64,000 nt of DNA, from assembly GCA_963969345.1 (NCBI GenBank), contig OZ017768.1, positions 9,650,193-9,714,192 of the forward strand. The letters are read 5' to 3'. The DNA comes from Turbatrix aceti (Eukaryota > Nematoda > Chromadorea > Rhabditida > Panagrolaimidae). Position numbers and translations under genes: made by a program. This document shows, piece by piece, positions 21,901-33,830 of this stretch (its first letter is position 1; every line of letters starts with the position of its first letter). The notes beneath the pieces are model-generated. The model ran no database searches. It was not told where the DNA came from and worked only from the letters and a program-made list of their open reading frames with translations.

Positions 21901-22143
21901 ATGCCGTGGTCGACAGCGTACAGGCGATTCAAGGAGCCGAAAGAGCTGTCACGCAAGCTCCTCGGTGAAATTGACATTCGTGATGTCATCAAGTTTTTTA
22001 CGCCAAAAGATAAAGTGCTTCAGCCACTAACGCCAAAAGAAGCGATAATATCTGGTGATACAGTTATCAGTACCCTTAGGCAACGCCACTGTCAGCTTCA
22101 GCGCGCACGAAACCCCCTAAATCGTATTTTTATTAAAGTGTGA
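21901..22143 (+). CDS. Small hypothetical reading frame
   Basis: This is an 80-codon frame with plausible composition (IDIRDVIKFFTPKDK, PKEAIISGDTVIS). It starts after the lectin-like duplication. I recognise no family and see no clear splice partners. It could be a lone exon, a gene fragment or chance. Confidence 0.25.
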   Translation: MPWSTAYRRFKEPKELSRKLLGEIDIRDVIKFFTPKDKVLQPLTPKEAIISGDTVISTLRQRHCQLQRARNPLNRIFIKV

Positions 22144-23024
22144 AAAAATCGGGATTGTGGGAAAAAATCGGAGTCAATACAAAAATGTGAAAAAATCGAA
22201 GTTGGAAAACTTGGGAAAGAATCATAGAGGAAAAAATCGGAGAGGAATTTTTCGGAGTATAGTGTCACTAAACCGCACGCAGCGACTTTTGGCGCGCTTT
22301 GCGTCCTTGTTGTTTTTTAACGCCCATTTTTATTTTGACGGTCATTCCCTGTTTTGGTCACCGGGACTGAATTGAATTGAAAATTAAAAACAAAAAACAT
22401 TTCAGAAGCCCAATCTCCAGAATCCGGCATCAGAAAAATTTTTCATAATATTTTTTAACAATCACTTAAGGGGTGCCTACAACTTTTGTTAAAAACATTT
22501 AAAGTTGGTTTTTCACGAGGTCGCCGGTCCAAAATCCTGTCACAGATTTAAAAATGCTAGCGTTGGCAAAAATTGTTGAATTTTGAAATTAAAAGTAGTC
22601 ACTTAGATATGGTAACACTGATTGGCAGTCTCATAAACTTTAGTATTGTGTTTTGGTCACCCTTAAAATTTCCGGATTTTAGCTTTGTTCAGTAGTTGTG
22701 CATGTATACATCTTGAATAAACAAACATAAAGTGGAAAATGGTCATCGATTGACCTTTGTTTGCATAGATGAATGAATACAAGTCAAAGTACGAAGAAAC
22801 GCACATCCCAAGCTTGCACCCGCGGGGTTCATCGAAGAGTTGTCCGTCAAGAGGATCGCACCTGAATTCGCAAAAAGCAAACAAGTCCGGGAGCCTAGTT
22901 CATACATGTGTAGGTAGTTCGTGACAGACAATGAGCTTGTAGCAGCTTGTAAAAATTTTTCTATATTTATATGTTCCTGAATCCTATTTATTATGGATAA
23001 GTAGCTGTGCCGTGCCGTGTCAAA
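22144..23024. other. Intergenic region before the SLC34-like gene
   Basis: It begins with imperfect repeats of GAAAAAATCGGAG-like words (22144-22260). The rest is AT-rich with no supported gene. Confidence 0.4.
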
Positions 23025-24920
23025 ATGCATCGAGTACGTCCTGTTCATAGAAAAAGAAAACGGGTAGCCGTTGATCAAGGAGCTAGGAATGAACTACTTA
23101 TTTCAAGATTAGCAGATATTATTTGGTTTTTCGTCAAAGTGGTACTTTTCTTATTTGCAGCTTATATCTTTCTTCTGGCTGTCGGCCTGCTCATGCGAGC
23201 ATGCCGTATCTACACGAACACTTCCATAGGCGACTGGATTACGCATAACAGATTTCTTTCCAACTCAGTTGGAGCAGCTTTTGTAGGCCTTATTGCAACA
23301 TTGATTCTGCAGAGTTATACCACGGTTGTTGCTGCTACGATTGCTTTTATGCCATCCCATGGTTGGTTTTCTGTACACTTTTTTGGATTTGCAAAATTTT
23401 GATAATTTGAGTAATTACACCCGACCAAGCGTATCACATCTTCCTGGGAGCCCAGATGGCAAAGGCAACCATCGATACCCTCATTACCGTATTCCACGCT
23501 GGACATCACAAAAACTTTGTCAAAATCCTCTCTTCCGCCATCATTATCGATATTGCCTCTTACATTGTATATATTATATTGGTCCCAGTCGAGCAGGTGT
23601 ACAACATTGTTGAACACTTTACGGAAGCCATCATCACACCGCTTACCGATAAAGCCAATGCCAATACCCTTAGGTGGATTACTCAGCCTGTTGTCAGCCG
23701 AGTCATTATGGTTAGTTTTTGTTGATTATAATTAATGACAAATAATTAATAAATAGTTTTTTACCTTTTAGCAAGCAGTAGTCATCATCGTTCCCGATGA
23801 ATACAGAAAACTGATCAATCAATGCCTCGATCCAAAAACGCTAGAACCCTTTGATTTTTGTCCGTTTAAACCGGAAAAAACTCAAGTGACTTGGGATGAT
23901 CACATTTTATTCGGCGTATTTTTTATAGTTTTTTTGGTTCTCATCAATATCAGTCAAATGATCGTTTTTACGCTTGTTGACAAAGCTTTCACGCACGCTT
24001 TTGCTGAAAAGATGCAGAACTTTGTGATGAGAAAATTACGTTGGTTTACACGATTTGCAGTTGATATTGGATTATGGATTTTTGGGATGCTGGCTGTTTC
24101 CAATCGTACGTGGTTTTTGAATAGCTTTATTACGCCTAAGACTATGTCAAACCCCCTGAAATATTTACATCTAAACCATTTCAGATGATGACAACGCCCT
24201 GCAAAAGTGCTCCTGCAGATCGACTATTTGAACTTGATAAGGTAACACTTCGAAAATTTTTACCTATGCTCTATGGCTGCCATATTGGAAGTACCTTCAG
24301 CGGCATATGGGCTGCTTTGGCTGCCCCAGCGGCTGATTTCCACCAGTAAGTTCATTTGAATTTTTGTTTCGGACACCTATAACTTTTCATCTTACAGTTG
24401 CTTTCTGCCAATTCTTTCGCAAACGTTTTTCAACATCCTTTGTTTTTTTATACTGTACAAGATTACGTGCCTCACTGAGTTAGTCTTGACGATAACACAA
24501 AATTTGAGTGAAAAAATTGCAAAGGTGAGAAAAGGATCTTTTTTAAATTTTTTATTTGAATATTTTTAGTACAAATGGATGGTTTTTGTGTTCACAACTG
24601 GAAACATCTTTATCGAACTTATGATTGCCCTTATCTCGACCTACGTACCTTACCAGGGATCCATTCCAATATTTCTTGGCATTATAGTCTTCTTCATGAC
24701 CATCTCCGCCATAACGATTATTCAACGCGAGAGTCCAAACTTTCTACCGCCTTTTCTGAGAACTTGGAATTTCCTACCACTGTGGATGCACTCACTTCGA
24801 CCGTATGATGACATTATTCAGTGCATATCTGATGAAATCAAGTGTCTGCAATTTTTTACCAGATGGAAACATCCGGAACATGACAAACACCAAAACGGAG
24901 TTCACGTTACTACAGTTTAG
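23025..24920 (+). CDS. SLC34-type sodium/phosphate cotransporter, degenerate
   Basis: Exons 23025-23361, 23430-23710, 23772-24095, 24185-24345, 24398-24524 and 24570-24920 give 526 residues. Landmarks of SLC34 occur in order: GLIATLILQSYTTVVAATI at the first QSSS repeat (QSYT here), the FLGAQMAKATIDTLI region, the LPVEQVYN-like VPVEQVYN helix, WITQPVVSRVIM, a Cys-containing loop, FLPMLYGCHIGSTFSGIWAAL for the second GxNIGT motif, and the FLPLWMHSLRPYDDII tail. Family members import phosphate with Na+ across the plasma membrane. The stretch that should hold the second QSSS repeat, between exons 3 and 4, is missing in my model, and the exon 3 donor (GTTTCC) is the least certain choice. Transport activity may be lost or altered. 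Confidence 0.8.
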
Positions 24921-26137
24921 TGTTTTTTTAGGAAAAATAAATACAAAATGAGGTATGAATTCGAAATCAAAATTTCGTTATTTGTCACGTACACTAGCGA
25001 CGAAACACGATACAACTTTTTGGGAAGACGAATACGTGAATCAACGAACGGCTTAGGTTGCGATCCATCTTTGTCTCGTACACCCACGTTAAAGTTTGTT
25101 TTATGCTTTACAATTCAGGATCTTGTACCTGGGAATAGAACAATGTTCACTCGTCAGCGATATGCCTGGACAAAACTAAAGAAAGTAGCATTTCTAACGT
25201 ATCTACATTTTTTTTCAACTTTATTAAAAAACAAGCCACAACAAAAAAAATCATAACACAAAAAAAATCTGTACCGTATAACCAATTGTTCATAGTAAAT
25301 CTTCTTCATGGACAAAAATGAAAAAAATGTATCCAAGGGCGATTCAAAGCATGAATGGGTGGTAAAGCTGCTGGCTGGTCTTTTTTGCATGCAAAAAACT
25401 GTTTTAAAAATGTTGCTTGTTTAGCTAACAAACATAAATACAAGCAAAAATAGTCATAATAAATGTTTTCTAATTATGGTGTTTTTGAAAAAAAAATATA
25501 GTAATCTTGGTCAACATCACATCACATACTGGCGAACGGAAGGAATGCCGACGGTGAAAGTAATACGCTCATGACGCGCGGATAGCAGTGCCAAGTGCCA
25601 GTCAACTTTTTGTTCAAGCATATACTGTAGGCATACAATCGATGGCAGAAGGACAGCTTCCGAACGGGTAAACAAGAAAAAACGATATGAGAAGGCGATG
25701 GTTTTGTGCTGGATGGAATGGGTGCCAGGTTGTTAATTTATGCAGGCCTGAAATGATTTTTTATTAGTGTTTGATCAGAAATGTTTTCCAAATATGTATT
25801 TTAGCGCCCTTTTTTGAATTCCAAATCCTCAACAAAGCAAGAAATCAAAAATACAGGGTCTCAAGAGGAAAATGTGTCACTGTTTAGACATGTTTTTAAA
25901 AAAAGTGTCTTAATCCAACGGACGTTTTTGTAAACTTAACAGTTTTCAAAAATGCCACACTTTTTTTTAAACCATCGGATTTGTCGTGTATTTTTCGCAG
26001 AAACATTCTCAAAAATCGAAAACAAAGTATCCACAGTAATACCCCACTTTTTTTACACTTCTTTGTGAACTTACAAAAATCAGAATAACCTCAAAATAAT
26101 TTTTCAGGCTTCATTATGCGTCAACAATTTACGCAAA
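24921..26137. other. Intergenic region between converging genes
   Basis: AATAAA at about 24937 is a likely poly(A) signal for the SLC34-like gene. The rest is AT-rich with runs of GTGTC and TTTTTCAAAA words resembling those in the long intron of the arrestin gene. No gene is seen. Confidence 0.4.
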
Positions 26138-28240
26138 TTAATGAACTTCTTCGGCTGCTGGTAAAGAATTTTCGTGATGCACAATCGTAGATTCCGTGGT
26201 CTTCTGAACCTCGACTCTCACGCCATTCTCATCCGTGTATTCATAAGATTCGACGGTTTTCTGGGTCTTGTTATCGCCATCTGTGTATTCTGTGACCTGC
26301 TTGACATGGCCATTGTGATGCTCATGTTCATGATCCTGTTTGTGCTCAGATTGAACGCTCGGTGACCGCTGGCCATCGGTTTCCGCTACCTGGACTGGGG
26401 CTTCTTGGGAAGTCGCTTCATCACCTGGCTGCTCAACGGTCGCCTTTTCAGGTGGTGGCGAACTCGACGGAGACGCATTTTCGTTGTGAACGATGACAAT
26501 TTCCTCTTTTCTCACAATTACCTGGTCCCCGTTGGGCAGTTCGCTGAACTCGGTAGTCCTGTTGAGTTCCACGTCGCCATGGGGAGTGACAGTCATCTGG
26601 TGAGTTTCGTCGCAGGTGATCGTAACGTCCGGCGCTGGATTGCTGACATAGACTGGGTATCGGGGTTCAAAGCGGAATGGCGAGTAAACAGGCTTCTTGT
26701 CAGCTTCATCGACTTCGTGGAAGTTCTGAAGTCCGCCGATGTAGGGTCTGAACTCGACTCCATGCTCGTAGAGTGGGATGGGATGGACGTTGATCGGGAC
26801 TTCGATGAGGACCCGGTTTCCAATGGACACCTGGAGGATGTACGAAATGTTTAGGAAGGCTTCTTTCCTCTGCTTGAACGTCAGAGTCGAAGGACTCTCC
26901 AACAGCTGAGAAGCCGCGACATTCGGCTCCAGATTGAGTTCCGGTGTTTGGACATCTGAAGGCTCAGGCTGGATGGTCGTCGGTGGCACCGGAGGGATCG
27001 TCAGGAAGTTGACGTTCTCAAGTGTTAGCTGAGATTTCGCCTTGATGACGTCATCTTTGTCCAGTTTCCGTAGAACCAAAGTTCTGTGATCAATCGTTGG
27101 CTTGCCTCCCTTCTTGGGCGTCTGTGCGGGAGTGCCATCTGCATTCACCGTAACCGGCTCGTCCACCCGGGCTACGGTATCGACAAGTCTGACTTCGATC
27201 TGGTCGACAATTTGTTTCGGATGTTTGTTGTTAACCGAAAACGAGCCAATCACCCTCTCACCCGGAGCGTAGGCAGTCTTGGGGAGTTTGAGTGACGCGA
27301 CAACCTTGCCCCGACAACAGCATGACCCAAATGACGTCACTTCCTCGATTTCAACAGGATCGGAGAGAGGTGGTAGGAGCTGGTGGAGTTCGGGTGGGGA
27401 AATAATCGTAAATCCCTTCTTGACGATGTACTGAGTCTAAAAAAAAAATTGAAAATGAGGTACTTCACATCGCGAGAATGAGATTGGACTGGTCTTTTTG
27501 GTGTTGAAGATGATTCGGAGTGCGAAAAAAAGTAGTCAAAGGTATAAAACCGGTTTTGATTTTTGAAAAATATATGCACACTTCAAAAAATTTTTTTGGT
27601 AAATTGAACACGTTTTTTTTAAAAGTCAGACTATTTGAACATTTTTTACAAACATGTCAGACTGCTCGGACACATTTGTGAAAAATTGTCAGACATATTG
27701 AGTTTTCAAAAAACGTAGACGGATAATAAATTTTTGTAATACGTCAGAATTTTTGGACATTTTGTCAAAAAAAACGTCATATTTGTCGTACACTTTTCAA
27801 AAAAGTGTCCAACTAAATGAACAACTTACAGGATCAATTTCATCGGTGATAAACGTCGCCCTTGCAAAGTAGCGAATAAAAGCCTGAGGACTTTCATAGC
27901 TTGTTGGACATCCTTTAGGCAACGGGCACTGGAAGGGTAGACGATACGTAAAGTTGGCAGCCCACGGAAAGTGACCAGGTTCGGTTCGTCCGGGTGGTCT
28001 TTCGAGTAACACAAAATCGCGATCAAAGTAGACCTTTTCAACCTCTGCACCTTTGGCGGAGTCTCCCAGCCAGCACGCGCGACCCTTGAATTGGATGCGG
28101 ATGGCTTTGATCGTGACCTTTTGCTTGAGGGTGACTTTGAGCGATCCAGTGACGAGTTCGCCTCCGTGAAAGACTGGCTCTTCTCCGGCATCGAATTCGA
28201 TGTCAAATTGTTCAAAGACTTCGCCCGGCGGCAGTGACAT
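26138..28240 (-). CDS. Arrestin-domain-containing protein
   Basis: Two coding exons, 28240-27830 and 27436-26138, join in phase to 569 residues. The start at 28240 lies 13 bases after a TTTCTTTCCAG acceptor, so a 5' UTR exon or a trans-spliced leader is expected. The arrestin N domain (residues about 1-170: FDIEFDAGEEPVFHGGELV, KAIRIQFKGRA, PLPKGCPTSYE) is followed by the arrestin C domain (about 185-345: APGERVIGSFSVNN, LTLENVNFLTIPPVPPT). The C-terminal 220 residues are acidic with His-rich and Ser/Pro-rich parts. Family members are membrane-trafficking adaptors; the PPxY motifs used to recruit Nedd4-type ligases are not present. The intron is 393 bp, long for this window, and filled with GTCAGAC/GGACA-like repeats. 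Confidence 0.9.
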
Positions 28241-31125
28241 GACGCTGAGCTTTGTTCTGGAAAGAAAATTATGATTAGGGAGAATTAAAAAAAAATCTAA
28301 CGGCACTGTTCGCGAGTATGAGAACACGAAGTAGCGGAAAAAAGTACAAAAATATGTATGTATATACAATCGTTCGCGTGAATAACAAAAACACCGGCAG
28401 AAATTCAAAAAATTCAAAACTCAAATATAAAAATTTGGATCATAAAAAATGTTTGGGGTTAATGACAAAAAAATCAAATGCTATCAAAAAATATTGATAA
28501 CAACGAAAACATCGATCTGTGATTCACTCAACCGGTTAAAACACCAATTCATTAACGAACAACAACAATGAAAAAAGTGTAAATAATGTGTGTCACATGA
28601 GGATAAAAACGTCAAATCTGACGGATGAATCCAGGATAAACAAAAGTTTCTTTAGTAACTTGAAAAAGTTTCTAAAAATATAAAACAAATGTTTCGTAAT
28701 TTCAAAATAAAAAAAACTTTTTGCATCGAGGAAGTATCCATAATCAATAAACAAATCCACAAAAAACATCCGGACATGCAATAATAAACTTAAAAAAAAG
28801 TATGCACGCACAATTTTCAGTTTACATCAATAAATACGTTTAACAAAAAAATTCTTAACGTAACAAAAAGGAAAACACATTTGCTTACGTCATGAAAAAA
28901 ATATTAAGTGAGTGCAAAAAGACGCATCCAAGGTGCGTTGTGTACGCAATCTTGACGTGTGCAAAAAAATCTTGCAAGAACAAAAAAAATAAAATATCTA
29001 TTTCAAAAGCTCAAAAGTATGAATAACGATGCATTGAAGGGGTAATTAATTTATAGTGCGAACGGAAACCACGCAATAAATAGTTCTGTGTGGTGTGCAT
29101 AATTATATGCGCTCAATTAAACGGACGTGTAATAAATAGTAGTATCATAAATCTGTCACGTCTACATCCATAAATATAGATTGGAATCCATTCAAAATTA
29201 TTTATTTACACTACCCAACTGCTCAAAAATTATTTTTTGTGAAGAGCAAAAATTTTTTTTCTGGAATAAAAAATCAGAAAACAACAACAATGGAAAAATG
29301 GTCCGGGTATTTTCTCGAGTGGCCGGTCGATCAACCTAGCAGGCAGTTAGCTGATTTTCGCACCAATGAAGAAGAAGAAGCAAGAATGAAGTACATCTCT
29401 TGACAACTTGGTCTAAATTGCTTCTTCTTCTTGTTTTCTTCTTCTCGCGTGTAAGCAAACAAATTGGCGGGAAAACAGGAAAACAACACGCCAAAAAAAA
29501 TTGTGCCATGACGACGAGCAAAACAGAGGGAACGCGGACGCAGTCAGGAAAAAATATATATAAAAGAGGGGGGATAGATGACCACGACCACCAAATGAGT
29601 CACAGAATTGAAGTAAGTGTGTGGTGTGCGCGCGTCTGCCTGCGCGGGGGGCGCCTGCTTGCTTGCGTTGCTGCGCCGTCGGTTGTCCGGCTAAAAGCGA
29701 GCTTTAGTGACGACTTTTAGCGCGCATATCCATCTATCTACCTGGCCAGACCCCCTCCCTCTGTCCTCTGTTCATCGGACCTACCAAAGCGGAAGAGGAT
29801 ATATCTATTAGATGGTATGTGCGCAAGTTGTTCTATGTGGATCGTCCTCGTGCTCGCGCAACCCAACCAACCTCCCCATTCCAGAGTCATCCCCAATTGA
29901 GCATGATGTAGGTAGTGTCATAAAAATGTTAGTCATTGAAAAATCAAAAAACCATAACCAAAAAAATCCAGTAAAAAATATATATCGTATATTTATACAT
30001 TACAAAAATCATCCAACGCGCAGCAAAGCAGCGGGAAGCGCATGTAAACAAATACGCATCTGGCTCGGCTTCGATTCCTGCCAGGTGTTTCTGTCAGACT
30101 GACAATTGAAGAAGCAGCAGAACAGACGGATCTGGGAATGGATAGAGAAACAGGAAGGAGGAGGATGAATACAATACGCGCGAGGAAAAGAAAAAAAATT
30201 GACTGTATACAATTACTTTCTTCGTTAATTTTTTTTAAAATTGAAACAAAGGTAGAAAAAAACAAAAAATTCAATCAGTTTGCGTCAATCAAATTGAACA
30301 ATCAACACTTTTTTTTAAATTTTCCGACGAACAAAAAAATAAACAATTAAGAATAAAAGCCAGAAAAAAACAAAAAATGGGGTGATCAACTCTATTCAGT
30401 CAGTCAGTCAGTTAGTCACTACGCACATGCCTGCCGGCAGTTCAGTTGATCGTATGGATGCAACACTAAACAAAAGAATCAGATCAAACGTCAGCCAATC
30501 AGCTATACATTCATCTGTTCTCCTGCGTAGTTCAAAAACATGTGCTGGCTTTGGGAAAAAAGAGGGATAGAAGCCGAAAACCAATACAAAAAAAAACTAA
30601 AAAAAACCGTAGGCCGAAGACTGAAGGATCGAACGCCATCCCTCTTTTTTTCTTGCGTTCACATGACCAACCGGCGACTAACTGCTTCCGTTTTAAAACT
30701 ATTGCAAAATGGAAAAAAAAATAAAACATATACACAAACGAGAGTAGAGAAAAAAATATGAAACACCTGTCAAGTGTTTTCATCTTTTTTTATTTGTGTT
30801 TATATTTATCACGGGTTTTTCTGAAAGATGACTACTGCGCACACAAAAATAATTTTGAAACGTATGTACAACGTTTCAAATAACCCTTTTTTTAGTAAAT
30901 TTTTTTTTAACGTTGAAAAAAAGTTTACCACAGAATTTTTAATCAAAGCCAGAAGTTATAAAAAAAAAACATAAAAAATAATGAAAATGAAAAACATGTT
31001 CGCTTGCACGGAACATCTTGGATCCAACGAACTGATGCTATTTTTATCAATTCGAAAAACGTGCCGTGTCGACCACAGATGCTCGATCGTTCTCGTTCGT
31101 CCGTGGAAAAAAATTCTTTAAATTT

Positions 31126-31153
31126 ATTTGTTTGCGTTTGTTCGCAAACAAAT
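31126..31153. repeat. Small perfect inverted repeat
   Basis: ATTTGTTTGCG and CGCAAACAAAT are separated by 6 bases. Flanking AT bases extend the pairing imperfectly. Confidence 0.8.
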
Positions 31154-32240
31154 TTAAAAAATAGGCATAACAGATTTTTAATAAAAAACTACAGTGTTTT
31201 TTTTGGAAAATTTGTTCTTTAAATTACATAGAACGAAAACGGCGTAAAAATCGATGTTTTGCAAAAATCGAGGTTTTTTAAAGTTCTAAAAATCAACAAA
31301 CAACATACCGATTGTCAATATTTTTAATACCCTCAAATTTCTTTAAAAAATCCGTATTTTTTTTGTTATTTTTAAACCCCCTTTATGGTATACTTTTCTC
31401 CGTTGCAGCATGTACTGCTGCTACTCCCGTCTGTCTTCCAAAACTAAACTCAATATCATTTCTTACTGGTCTACCCTGAGGGATTATCTCCTGTACCCAT
31501 CTTCGGCCGGTTGGTCTGTGGCATAAAATAACAGCATTCCAGAAGAAAATAAAATAACATACCCTGCAAAAAAAGTACGGCAATAACTAACTCATCCAAG
31601 AAGCAGCACCGACAAAAAAAGAAGATAGAAGACAAAACGACCTATGGATCCCCCTTTCGTCTCCTAAAAACCGATGTAAAGACACGAATGCAATTAGTCG
31701 AGAAAGCATCGATGTTAGCGGTCGTCCTGGGGCCGCTGTCCAAAAGAGGGAGTCGTCGACCCCCCTTCTCCTGCGTAGGGAAGGAGGGGGAGGGGGGCTT
31801 TGGTAGTGTCCCTAGGAATGAATTTGAATGCGGATAATGAGAAGAGAAAACAGTAAAAACAATCCCTAAAAGCGGTCCTTGCTCTCGCTGTGACATGACA
31901 ATTGTAATACCAGAAAAGCGGTGACAAACACCAGTTTGACATACCAGGCTACGTCATTGGACTACATACAAAACTTTTTACAAATGGAAATCGTAAAAAA
32001 AAATTATCGTAAAATGAATGGAAGAAATTAATTTCGGCATAGCAAAAAATATAAAAAAAGGCGGAAATTTTTTTTCATCACAAAAAAAGTTATCCAAATA
32101 CACATTGAAATTTATTTCATGCGTGCTTCGATGACTCACAAAATGATAAACAATTTCAAAAAAAAAGTATAAATTTTATTACTTTTTTTGACGTTGCTCA
32201 AAAATTCAAAAAAAGTAAAATTATGGTTTTTAGTCACTTT

Positions 32241-32288
32241 TTTTATTGTATGTATGAATAATAGAAAATATTCATACATACAATAAAA
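32241..32288. repeat. Perfect 20-bp inverted repeat with 8-base loop
   Basis: TTTTATTGTATGTATGAATA at 32241-32260 is exactly complemented at 32269-32288. It could form a hairpin in DNA or RNA. It has no coding context. Confidence 0.95.
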
Positions 32289-33287
32289 CTAGGGGTGTCG
32301 CAAATCATCCAGAAAAATATTTTTGTTAACCAAAAATTGTATTTAAATTTATAAAAAAATCGTTCCAATTTTTTGATGCCATAAATTTCATTTTAATATC
32401 TGTAAGCTTTGAAATCTTCAAAAAAAGCCGAAAAAGCTCAAGGGATTTGTTTCCAAACTTAGGATTACGTGACGTCTTTGACCTAAAGATGCGATATGAT
32501 ACACCAAAAAAAAACAAACAGTCACTGTTAGATAAAATTTATTTATATTTACTCGTTTGCGTAATTTGAGAAATTCAAAAAAAACTTCGCGTCGTTCAAA
32601 AATAGGTACGCTAAGTGCCTAAAATAATGCTAAAAAAAGAAGTGACATGAATTCCGTTTCTGTCCTCTTCTGGCAATGTCAAACATGGTAAATGACATTT
32701 TTTTTATAACGCATAAAACTTGATCAATTGTTTTCTGTGGTTTTGCTGGGTTTTGGAAATGTAGCATTTTTTAAGTACAAAAAAATATAAACTGGAGTGT
32801 CGACAATCGATCGATCCAGAACGGCACAAAAACATAAAAAGAACGCGAAGTTGTCACAAAAACGGCTAAAAAATGAAGCTAATAAACAAGTATGGAAAAA
32901 AAGGAAATGCAACGTTGTCTAGGTAACCAAACAGCCATAGCAGATGTTATTATCATAAAAATTCTCCTGCAAAAAAATTGTGGAAAAAAAACTGGCGGTA
33001 ATCCTTCTTCGACGACGGTGCAGTGCATCCATGAGCTATAAACAACAAAAAAATTTTTTGCCCGGCATATATTATGCAAGTGCATTTTAACAACCTCCAC
33101 ATAATCATTGCTCGCGTGCATGGCAAAGCTCTGTGAGCCTAGGGGGAAGCGGTATAGCATTCATTCCTTCCGACGGGTATGGCACAAACCGACGGGCAAA
33201 AAAATGAGAGAAAAAAATAGTCGCATGGTAGAACACGAATACGAACACGCGTATGTGGACGAAAAAGGAAGAGGGTTTGAAACAAGT

Positions 33288-33830
33288 AACAAAAATCCAA
33301 GTACAAAGACTTCCTGCGCTCACGCCAAGTCAAAATGGGGCTGAAACGGCGACTCATCGAGCAGTGCATAAAGCCAGCAGTCCTCTACGGCTGCGAAACC
33401 TGGGCACTCACCGACGCCGGAATCGAAACCCTCCAGCGGGGACAACGTCGCCTCGAACGTGCTATCTTAGAGGTGCGTTTGAGCGACAAAGTCCCATCCG
33501 AATCCATCCGGAAGCGCACCAAGCTCAAAGACTGGAACGAATCCGCCCGCCGCCGCAAGCAGAAATACGCCAAATCGCTCGCGACGACCGACGACGACAA
33601 CTGGGCAGTCCGACTGTCAGACTGGCGCCCCACAGAAGACTACGTGGAAGCCAAGCGACCGCTAGGACGACCACGCATGCGCTGGACCGACGACCTCGCC
33701 ATTGCCTACAACGCTTCTACCAAGGACTTCGATTTCAGACGGATTGTTTTTCTTTGATGACCCCTCTTCGTACGACCCCACTGATTTGTATAATCCCGTG
33801 TGTACGAGTAAGAGATAAATTGAAATTGAA
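33288..33830 (+). pseudogene. 5'-truncated RTE-type non-LTR retrotransposon (C-terminus and 3' UTR)
   Basis: The reading frame to 33757 matches the region after the reverse transcriptase of RTE-like elements: MGLKRRLIEQCIKP, VLYGCETWALTDAGIE, an arginine-rich stretch, RPLGRPRMRWTDDL. The catalytic parts are missing, as expected after incomplete reverse transcription. A short 3' UTR follows. The coding GC content is much higher than in the surroundings. It does not look recently disabled apart from the truncation. Confidence 0.85.

Larger units (their letters stand above)
28241..33287. other. AT-rich non-coding region upstream of the arrestin-domain gene
   Basis: I see no supported gene in about 5 kb. 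Slightly GC-richer islands at 29560-29900, 31390-31530 and 31640-31900 might hold 5' UTR exons or regulatory sequence, but none has a convincing reading frame. Two perfect inverted repeats lie here and are listed separately. Confidence 0.4.

Noticed and set aside
28241..33287. Protein genes in the scattered short frames upstream of the arrestin-domain gene
   Set aside because: The frames are short, low in complexity and rich in Phe/Lys/Asn from T- and A-runs, and no splice chain joins them.
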